From: Bifidobacterium boum
GTDB taxonomy: Bacteria > Actinomycetota > Actinomycetes > Actinomycetales > Bifidobacteriaceae
Length of the DNA: 64,000 nt
Assembly (NCBI RefSeq): GCF_000741535.1
Contig: NZ_JGYQ01000016.1
Span: forward strand, 248,001 to 312,000
Reading direction: 5' to 3'
Both the position numbers and the translations under genes were made by a program. Of the stretch, positions 58,136 through 64,000 are shown in pieces (position 1 is the stretch's first letter; each line of letters begins with the position of its first letter). The notes beneath the pieces are model-generated. The model ran no database searches. It was not told the DNA's origin and was given only the letters and a program-made list of their open reading frames with translations.

Positions 58136-58824
58136 GCACCAGCGGCAACACCACCACGACGGACACACACGACATTCGCATCGCCGTCGTCGACGACCAT
58201 GAAATGTTCCGGGCAGGTGTCATCGCCACCCTGCAACCGACCTTCGATATCGTCGGCCAGGCCGGCGATGTAGACGGGGCGGTCACCATGATCGAAGCCA
58301 CCAAACCGGATGTCGTCCTGCTGGACGTACACGTCCCCGGCGGCGCCGGAGGTGGCGGCACGGAAATCCTCACCCGCTCGCACCCGCTCTCCCCCGCCTC
58401 GGTATTCCTGGCATTAAGCGTCTCCGACTCCCCACAAGACGTCGGCTCAGTGATCCGGGCCGGCGCTCGCGGATACGTGACCAAAACCATTACCGGAGAC
58501 GACCTGATCAGCTCCATCAAACAAGTACATGAAGGGTACGCCGTATTCTCCCCCAAGCTCGCCGGATTCGTACTGTCCGCCTTCCAAAACGGCGGTATCG
58601 CACCGGAAGGCGAAATCCACGACGACGAGCTCGACAGGCTGTCCGCCCGCGAGCAGGAAGTCATGCGGCTGATCGCCCGCGGATACACGTACAAGGAAGT
58701 CGCCGCCGAACTGTTCATCTCGGTGAAAACCGTGGAAACCCACGTCAGCGCGGTGCTACGCAAACTCCAACTGTCCAACCGGACCGAGCTGACGCGTTGG
58801 GCGGCCGACCGACGGATCGTGTAG
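58132..58824 (+). CDS. LuxR/NarL-type response regulator
   Basis: A 230-residue regulator: receiver domain at 10-130, with the acidic pair VVDDHEM, phospho-Asp in VVLLDVHVPGG (about 65) and Lys in YVTKTITGDD; then a LuxR-type HTH at 165-225 (LSAREQEVMRLIARGYTYKEVAAELFISVKTVETHVSAVLRKL). GAGGAG lies just before the ATG, and the start overlaps the kinase stop as ATGA. It is the partner of the PspC kinase and probably controls the divergent PspC operon. Confidence 0.94.
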   Translation: MSTSGNTTTTDTHDIRIAVVDDHEMFRAGVIATLQPTFDIVGQAGDVDGAVTMIEATKPDVVLLDVHVPGGAGGGGTEILTRSHPLSPASVFLALSVSDSPQDVGSVIRAGARGYVTKTITGDDLISSIKQVHEGYAVFSPKLAGFVLSAFQNGGIAPEGEIHDDELDRLSAREQEVMRLIARGYTYKEVAAELFISVKTVETHVSAVLRKLQLSNRTELTRWAADRRIV

Positions 58825-58835
58825 GCGGCGTACCG

Positions 58836-59534
58836 TCACGACAAGCCAAGCACCGCACGCGCTTGGGCGGCGGAACGGAACGTCACACCGCGCAGGCCGG
58901 TGATTCTCGCCCCACGCGTATTGCGTGGATTGTCATCAAAGAACACCGTGGATTGCGGTGCGACAGCGAACCGGTCAATCGCGCGAAGATAGAGGGCGGG
59001 ATCAGGCTTGAGCAGACGCTCCTGCGACGAGACGATGGTGTCTTGCAATCGGCTGAATACCGGGAACCTGGCATGGGCGATATCAACCGCTTCAGTTGTG
59101 AAATTCGTCAACCCCCATACCCGTACGCCGGCTTCTTGCAAGTCACCGACCAGTTGATCCATACCGTCAAGCACGCCGAAAATTGCACGCTCCTCATGCT
59201 CAAGCCACATGCGCATCACCCACGTGACCGCCGGGCCATGATGCCGCCCGTACGCGGCAAGCACCTCACGTGCCGGCACGCCGGAATCCAGCAGACGGTC
59301 AATGAAATCAAAACCCCACTCGTCGGCTGGGTCAAAGAACATGTCAATCACGCCCTGCGGATACAGCCCCTCGAGCGCACGCCACGGGCGCCAATCAAGC
59401 AGGACATCGCAGTAATCGAAAATCACGTCGGTAATCGGGCCGCCTTGAGCGGCGATAACGGTCTCGCCGGGTGTGTATTCGGTTTCGTTTGTGATGCCCG
59501 CGATTGTAGCGGCGTCTTGGATGTGCTCGTTCAT
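58836..59534 (-). CDS. HAD-superfamily hydrolase
   Basis: A 232-residue phosphatase-like protein. Motif I is DVIFDYCDVLLDW (about 36-48), motif II GLTNFT (about 142), motif III LLKPDPALY (about 176) and motif IV VFFDDNPRNTRGA (about 198). The cap domain lies between I and II, like the YihX/epoxide-hydrolase-N group. The substrate is probably a small sugar or nucleotide phosphate. The start may be leaderless (CAATAT five nt upstream). It is convergent with the regulator gene, 11 nt away. Confidence 0.88.
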   Translation of the reverse strand: MNEHIQDAATIAGITNETEYTPGETVIAAQGGPITDVIFDYCDVLLDWRPWRALEGLYPQGVIDMFFDPADEWGFDFIDRLLDSGVPAREVLAAYGRHHGPAVTWVMRMWLEHEERAIFGVLDGMDQLVGDLQEAGVRVWGLTNFTTEAVDIAHARFPVFSRLQDTIVSSQERLLKPDPALYLRAIDRFAVAPQSTVFFDDNPRNTRGARITGLRGVTFRSAAQARAVLGLS

Positions 59535-60037
59535 GCTTCATATTGTCGCGCATGCTGATGTCGAACCGGGGTCGTGTGTCAGGATGTTTCGTCCCGTCTT
59601 CGCGGATTTGCCGGGCGGGAAGCGGGGAGCGCACCGGTCGCCGCTCCATGGACGCGATGTGCGTGGGTGAGCTGCACGGTATGGAAAGGAAACCGGGGCC
59701 GCACGCCGGAAACGGCACCGAGCTGCAATGCGCAATTCGCGGAATGCCGTCATTGCCTTGGCGAGAGCGATCCGTAAGGTTGCATACAATCCTCAGTTGC
59801 CCTTCCACACCATGAGTATCGGCATCGGAAATCACGACCGTGGAGTCGCGCAGCGGGCCCATCGATGGTGAGCGCAGTGACGGCAGTCGGCGGCGACCAT
59901 GCCCGCCGCGTCCCCTTACATGTCCCCTAATATACGCCGTTCAACGTACCTACATGCCATTAAACGCATTTAGCACCGATGATGGGAAACACTGTGAAAC
60001 CGTTGGAATACCGCCGTTTTCGGCTTGATAACAAGAA
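59535..60037. other. Spacer between HAD gene and tRNA-Ser
   Basis: About 500 nt with no convincing gene on either strand; no repeats or hairpins of note. Confidence 0.4.
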
Positions 60038-60063
60038 ACCCCGTGGAGTGGACTCCACGGGGT
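60036..60063 (-). terminator. Terminator of tRNA-Ser
   Basis: Palindrome ACCCCGTGGAGT-GG-ACTCCACGGGGT (60038-60063), then minus-strand TTTCTTG, just after the tRNA. Confidence 0.8.
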
Positions 60064-60067
60064 ATTG

Positions 60068-60152
60068 CGGACAGGGCGAGATTCGAACTCGCGGTGGCTT
60101 GCACCACAACGGTTTTCAAGACCGTCTCCATAGACCGCTCGGACACCTGTCC
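60068..60152 (-). tRNA. tRNA-Ser (TGA)
   Basis: An 85-nt class II tRNA with a long variable arm: acceptor GGACAGG/CCTGTCC, anticodon arm ACGGT-CTTGAAA-ACCGT with anticodon TGA, discriminator G. It lies in front of serS on the same strand as the gene, about 95 nt downstream. Confidence 0.95.
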
Positions 60153-60247
60153 ATGCGTTTGCACGCACAATCGATAAGTCTACCACGAGGTGTGCCCCCG
60201 CATCGGCTCATCGCTGCCAGCGTGCAAACGTAAGGTGATGGAAAGGC

Positions 60248-61534
60248 TCAGGCCTCCCACTTGCGCGGCTCGATGACTTCCTTGCCGCCCATGTACGGGC
60301 GCATGGCCTTCGGAATCTCGATGGAGCCGTCAGCCTGCTGATGGTTCTCGAGGATCGCAACCAGCCAGCGGGTCGTGGCGAGCGTGCCGTTGAGCGTGGA
60401 CACCGCGCGGGTGGAACCGTCCTCGGTGCGCTCACGGATGTTGAGACGACGAGCCTGGTATTCGGTGCAGTTCGAAGTGGACGTGAGCTCGCGGTAGCGG
60501 TTCTGCGTCGGCACCCAGGCCTCGCAATCGAACTTGCGGGCGGCGGAAGCGCCCAAATCGCCGGCGGCGGTGTCGATGATGCGGTACGGCACTTCGACCT
60601 TGCCCAGCATCTCCTGCTCCATCTGCAACAGGTGCTGATGCTCGGCGCGGGAGTTCTCCTGCTTGCAGTAGACGAACATCTCGACCTTGTCGAACTGGTG
60701 GACGCGGATGATACCCATCGTGTCCTTGCCGGCGGCGCCAGCCTCACGGCGGTAGCAGCTGGACCAACCGCAGTAGCGCAGCGGGCCGTTGTCAAGGTTG
60801 AGAATCTCGTTCTCATGCATGCCGGCGAGCGCAACCTCGGACGTGCCGACCAGATACTGGTCATCAGGCTCGCGCAGACGGTAGATCTCGTCCGCATGGG
60901 AGTTGAGGAATCCGGTTCCGGCCATGACTTCGGGGCGCACCAGCGTCGGGGTGATGGCGAGCGTGAAGCCGTGTTCCTCAGCCTGGTCGACAGCCATGGT
61001 GAGCATGGCGATCTGCAGGCGGGCGACTGCGCCACGCAGGAAGTAGAAGCGGGAGCCGGAGACCTTGACGCCACGCTTCATGTCGATGCCGGCAACGCCT
61101 TCACCGAGCTCAAGATGGTTCTTCGGTTCGAAACCTTCCGCGGCGAAATCACGGATGGTGCCGACCTTCTTGACGACCACGTAGTCGTCTTCGCCGCCTT
61201 CCGGGGCTTCCGGCTCGACGATGTTGCTGAGCTTCCACATCGCGGTCGTATAGTCGGCAGCCGCCTTGTCAGCGGTGTCCTTGTATTCGGCGACCTTGTT
61301 GGACAGCTCCTTGGTCTGGGCGATGATCTTCGCCTTGTCTTCAGGGGCGGCGGTGGCGATCTTCTTGCCCATGTCCTTCTGTTCGGCACGTGCGGCTTCG
61401 AACGCTTTGAGCGATTCGCGACGGGTTTCGTCAGAGCGGAGCACCTCGTCCACGAGTTCCACGGATTCCCCGCGCTTGCGCTGGGATTCCTTCACAATGT
61501 CCGAGTGTTCACGGATGAATTGAATATCAAGCAT
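60248..61534 (-). CDS. serS: Seryl-tRNA synthetase
   Basis: A 428-residue class IIa synthetase that charges tRNA-Ser. The N-terminal coiled coil (about 30-105) grips the long variable arm. Motif 2 includes YCGWSSCYRREAGAAGKDTMGIIRVHQF (about 253-280), and motif 3 NGTLATTRWLVAILENHQ (about 385). Length is normal. TAGTCT ends six nt before the ATG and there is no ribosome site, so it is probably leaderless. Its substrate tRNA-Ser gene is just downstream. Confidence 0.96.
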   Translation of the reverse strand: MLDIQFIREHSDIVKESQRKRGESVELVDEVLRSDETRRESLKAFEAARAEQKDMGKKIATAAPEDKAKIIAQTKELSNKVAEYKDTADKAAADYTTAMWKLSNIVEPEAPEGGEDDYVVVKKVGTIRDFAAEGFEPKNHLELGEGVAGIDMKRGVKVSGSRFYFLRGAVARLQIAMLTMAVDQAEEHGFTLAITPTLVRPEVMAGTGFLNSHADEIYRLREPDDQYLVGTSEVALAGMHENEILNLDNGPLRYCGWSSCYRREAGAAGKDTMGIIRVHQFDKVEMFVYCKQENSRAEHQHLLQMEQEMLGKVEVPYRIIDTAAGDLGASAARKFDCEAWVPTQNRYRELTSTSNCTEYQARRLNIRERTEDGSTRAVSTLNGTLATTRWLVAILENHQQADGSIEIPKAMRPYMGGKEVIEPRKWEA

Positions 61535-61683
61535 AGTTCAAGACTAATGCGGCAAGCCGACACCTGATGCCCGACAATCCGGACACGCACAAAGCGTGGT
61601 TGTGCTGTCGATTCGTGGAGGGACGGTCAAATTCCCGCGACTTGCCCATAGACGTTTCGTCGAAAACAGTAAGAATAGGGAGT

Positions 61684-62856
61684 ATGCAGTCGTCCAAGGT
61701 GCCTACGGCGATCATTGTTATCGCTATCATCGTTGTTGTTGCGGCCGTGATTGCCGCTATCGTCCTTCTCGCGCGCCGCCTGCGTCACAATCAAATCGCC
61801 AGGGCCGTCGGACAACGTGAAGATGATCAAGTGCATTACGCGTTCATCGTCAACCCGTCCAAACCGCAAGCTGACGAGCGCAAACGGCAGATCGCATCAT
61901 TCTGCGAAACCAGAGGCATCAACCAGGTCGAATTCATCGACACCCAGCTTGACAAGGATGGCCGAATGTGCGCGCTGGAAGCCTTGGACCACGGCGCCGA
62001 TGTCGTCATCGCCGTCGGCGGCGACGGTACGGTACGCACCGTCGCAAGCGCCATGTCAGGCAGCGGGCACGCGATGGGTATCCTCCCCATCGGCACCGGC
62101 AACCTGTTCGCCCGCAATCTCAACATTCCTGTAGACGACTTCGAGGCGGCGCTCGCCATCGCCACATCCCACGGCTCGCGGAAAGTCGACGTCGGGCGTC
62201 TGTCCCTGCTTGACAGACCTGAAGAGGACCATCCGCACGCGTTCATGATCATCGGCGGCGTCGGATTCGACGCGCAGATGATCGAGGAAACCGATCCGGA
62301 ACTCAAGAAAAACATCAGCTGGCTCGCCTACTTCGTCAGCGGGGCGAAAAACCTGTTCGCCCCGAAATACAAGGCCACCATCACCGTCACCGACGCACAC
62401 GGCAACACCCACCAGGTGGACAATCTCGTCTTCCGCACGTTCCTGGCCGGCAATTGCGGCGAAATTCCCATGTTCTCGCTCATGCCCAGCGCATCATACG
62501 ACGATGGCCTGCTCGACTTCGAAATCATCGACACGTCCGGCGGGCTGCTCGGATGGGCGAACCTGTTCAACGATGTCGTGCACCAGACCATCACCAAGAA
62601 AGCGCAGCAAAGCCCGCTGTCCACCAATTCGACCATCGAACAGATGCAAGGTGTCAGCGCGGAAATCAAACTGGAGAAGCCGGCGCTCGCGGAAGTGGAT
62701 GGCGACACGCTCGGTGAAACCCGGCATATTCTCATTACGGTTGACCATCAGTCGCTGACCGTGCGAGCGCCGGAAGGCAATCCGGCCAAACCGGAACCGG
62801 ATGCCGCCGTTCCAGTTGCGGCATCGACCCCGTCCGTGGCATCGGCACGAGCCTAA
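61684..62856 (+). CDS. Diacylglycerol kinase-family lipid kinase
   Basis: A 390-residue protein anchored by one N-terminal TM (about 8-30). The catalytic domain has AVGGDGTVRTVASAM (GGDGT box, about 107) and PIGTGNLFARNLNIP (about 135). A second domain (about 170-345) is the beta-rich substrate part. Relatives phosphorylate diacylglycerol, sphingosine or related lipids; the substrate here is unknown. The C-terminus is Ala/Pro-rich. ATG 61684 is chosen: AAGAAT ends seven nt before it. Confidence 0.88.
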   Translation: MQSSKVPTAIIVIAIIVVVAAVIAAIVLLARRLRHNQIARAVGQREDDQVHYAFIVNPSKPQADERKRQIASFCETRGINQVEFIDTQLDKDGRMCALEALDHGADVVIAVGGDGTVRTVASAMSGSGHAMGILPIGTGNLFARNLNIPVDDFEAALAIATSHGSRKVDVGRLSLLDRPEEDHPHAFMIIGGVGFDAQMIEETDPELKKNISWLAYFVSGAKNLFAPKYKATITVTDAHGNTHQVDNLVFRTFLAGNCGEIPMFSLMPSASYDDGLLDFEIIDTSGGLLGWANLFNDVVHQTITKKAQQSPLSTNSTIEQMQGVSAEIKLEKPALAEVDGDTLGETRHILITVDHQSLTVRAPEGNPAKPEPDAAVPVAASTPSVASARA

Positions 62857-62860
62857 GCGA

Positions 62861-62915
62861 TGTTCCGGCAGACCGGTTACGCCCACCGTCCGCACGTGAC
62901 CGGTCTGCCGGAACA
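62861..62915. terminator. Bidirectional terminator after the lipid-kinase gene
   Basis: 17-bp perfect inverted repeat (62861-62877 with 62899-62915), extended inward by three or four further pairs, between convergent genes. Confidence 0.85.
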
Positions 62916-62953
62916 GCAATGAGCAACACGGTCGACAGCGGCGTCGCTGCCGG

Positions 62954-63820
62954 TCAGTATTGCGACGCGTCGGCTGACGGCCGGCCGTTGACATCAGCAA
63001 CAACACGGGCGACATGCAACGCGAGATACGCGATTTCCGCAGGCGTCAAGCTCGAGCCCAAACGCAGTTCCACGACTTCGACAATCTTCTTCGCGCACCG
63101 CACCTCATCCGGGTAGGATTGGCGGATCGCCTCGACAATCGGCTCCGGCTCACTGTCCAGTTGACGGCCTTGATAAATACGCACAAACAGATACCGCAAA
63201 TGCGTGATGAACCGGCCGACGCTGACATTATGCCAGCCGAGCGAAATATTATAGGTCTTCTCGATGATGGCGAGCATCTGCTGAATAACGCCCGTCATGG
63301 TGTACGTATACGACAAATCCCCATTCGAAAAACCCGCATTGACCAAATGCAACGCGAACGCCACCGCCTCGCTGCGGGGCAATGCATCATGCAGGCTGTC
63401 GTTGAGCGCCGAAACCAGCGCCTCCCCCTGGACATACTCCCTGGCGTACAAGGAACGGACTTCCGCATCAAGCGGGTACTCTACGGACACGCCGCGCTTG
63501 GCGCGACGCAAAGCACCGACCACATGGTCGGCAAGCGCCATGACGAGCGTAGGCGTTTCCTCGGCTTGCTGCCCGAGCCCCACACGCGTCATGGCGTCAG
63601 TGACCAGCCGAATCGTCTCCGGAGGAATATCCGCAAGCAATTCGGCCACATGATCCGGATCGCGGCCATCGGAAGGAACGAATTTCCGCACGACCTTGGT
63701 GTCATCGACCCGCTGGCCGGGCTTGGCTTTGAATCCAAGACCCCGGCCGGTGAGAATGACCTCCTGGTCGCCGTCGCGCGCAAGCACGACATTGTTGTTG
63801 AAAACGCGGAGTATATCCAC
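62954..63820 (-). CDS. BglG/LicT-family transcription antiterminator
   Basis: A 288-residue RNA-binding antiterminator. The CAT RNA-binding domain covers about 1-55 (ILRVFNNNVVLARDGDQEVILTGRGLGFKAKPG). Two PRDs follow: PRD1 (about 65-170) with His in ADHVVGAL and ALHLVNAGF, PRD2 (about 175-280) with His in RFITHLRYLF and LALHVARVV. PTS phosphorylation at these His controls it. The start is a GTG at 63820 with AAGGA five nt before it. It lies just downstream of a PTS permease gene. Confidence 0.92.
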   Translation of the reverse strand: MDILRVFNNNVVLARDGDQEVILTGRGLGFKAKPGQRVDDTKVVRKFVPSDGRDPDHVAELLADIPPETIRLVTDAMTRVGLGQQAEETPTLVMALADHVVGALRRAKRGVSVEYPLDAEVRSLYAREYVQGEALVSALNDSLHDALPRSEAVAFALHLVNAGFSNGDLSYTYTMTGVIQQMLAIIEKTYNISLGWHNVSVGRFITHLRYLFVRIYQGRQLDSEPEPIVEAIRQSYPDEVRCAKKIVEVVELRLGSSLTPAEIAYLALHVARVVADVNGRPSADASQY

Positions 63821-63847
63821 GACGTTCCTTCCGATCAGCCCACGACG

Positions 63848-64000
63848 TCAGTGGGAGATCTCCAGGACGGTGTCCCCCGCCTTGACGTCGATACCCGTCT
63901 TCGGGGTCACGCCGCCAAGCGCCGCGGTATTCAGTACCGTCATCAGGGTGACGGTGTTGAAGCCTGCAGCCTTGACTTTATCAAAGTCCACGGTCACCAG
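63848..64000 (-). CDS. PTS permease EIIA domain, partial (C-terminus)
   Basis: Only the last 50 codons are in the window, ending ...GDTVLEISH and a stop. The residues VDFDKVKAAGFNTVTLMTVLNTAALG and the end DVKAGDTVLEI match the C-terminal EIIA part of glucose/sucrose/beta-glucoside-type PTS permeases. The stop lies 27 nt before the antiterminator start, so the two are probably one operon. Which sugar it takes up cannot be told. Confidence 0.75.
   Translation of the reverse strand: MVTVDFDKVKAAGFNTVTLMTVLNTAALGGVTPKTGIDVKAGDTVLEISH

Noticed and set aside
59395..59862. A 155-codon minus-strand frame in the gap before the HAD gene
   Set aside because: It overlaps the start of the HAD gene in another frame, has no ribosome site, and looks like random Arg/Pro-rich translation.

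Overview
The window looks like chromosomal DNA of a Bifidobacterium species (Actinomycetota). GC content is high, many proteins read like bifidobacterial orthologues, and actinobacterial order markers are present: dacB-tilS-hpt-ftsH-folB/folK-DUF3180, a senX3-like kinase gene divergent from phoU, and DUF2530 and DUF4190 proteins. I cannot name the species. I see no prophage, insertion sequence, CRISPR array or rRNA operon. This is mostly core genome with a few accessory or decaying patches.

Layout. 1-9100: a flavin-binding PNPOx-like protein, a 135-nt tandem-repeat spacer, a SWIM/SNF2 helicase, a DEAD-box RNA helicase with a basic tail, a TauE-like permease and a frameshifted GNAT gene. 9100-19000: ettA and a TesB thioesterase on the plus strand, then on the minus strand the operon dacB, tilS, hpt, ftsH, folB-folK fusion, DUF3180. 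19100-29100: two glycosyltransferases around an AI-2E-type permease, fucO, tRNA-Phe and tRNA-Asp, a DUF4190 protein, a GH13 glucosidase and trmB. 29200-45500: tRNA-Glu, LMW tyrosine phosphatase, thyA-folA, OsmC, UspA, two secreted peptidoglycan hydrolases, serC, manA, DUF2530, a sensor kinase, phoU, gpmA, menA and lysS. 45500-59500 is the most accessory-looking stretch: an SMI1/KNR4 protein, tRNA-Pro, a DUF2207-like gene broken by an in-frame TGA, a TPR-DUF4037 protein with a DUF4125 partner, a membrane-anchored hydrolase, and a PspC-centred envelope-stress locus with kinase and regulator. 59500-64000: a HAD hydrolase, tRNA-Ser, serS, a diacylglycerol-kinase-like protein, a BglG/LicT antiterminator and the end of a PTS permease gene.

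How the genes fit together. Folate: thyA and folA recycle folate, but the folB-folK fusion seems to have lost catalytic residues, and folE and folP are missing from their usual place, which suggests folate auxotrophy. Envelope: dacB, the NlpC/P60 and CHAP hydrolases and the PspC two-component system act on or sense the cell wall. Carbon: manA, gpmA, fucO, GH13 and the PTS/antiterminator pair serve sugar use. Many genes have a -10-like hexamer 6-8 nt before the start codon and no Shine-Dalgarno, which points to leaderless transcripts.

The best leads for something undescribed are three operator-like hairpins spaced exactly 73 bp apart upstream of menA, a ~240-nt intergenic element found twice in the same orientation downstream of tRNA genes, the kinase without a phospho-acceptor histidine, and the DUF2207/DUF4037/DUF4125 cluster.
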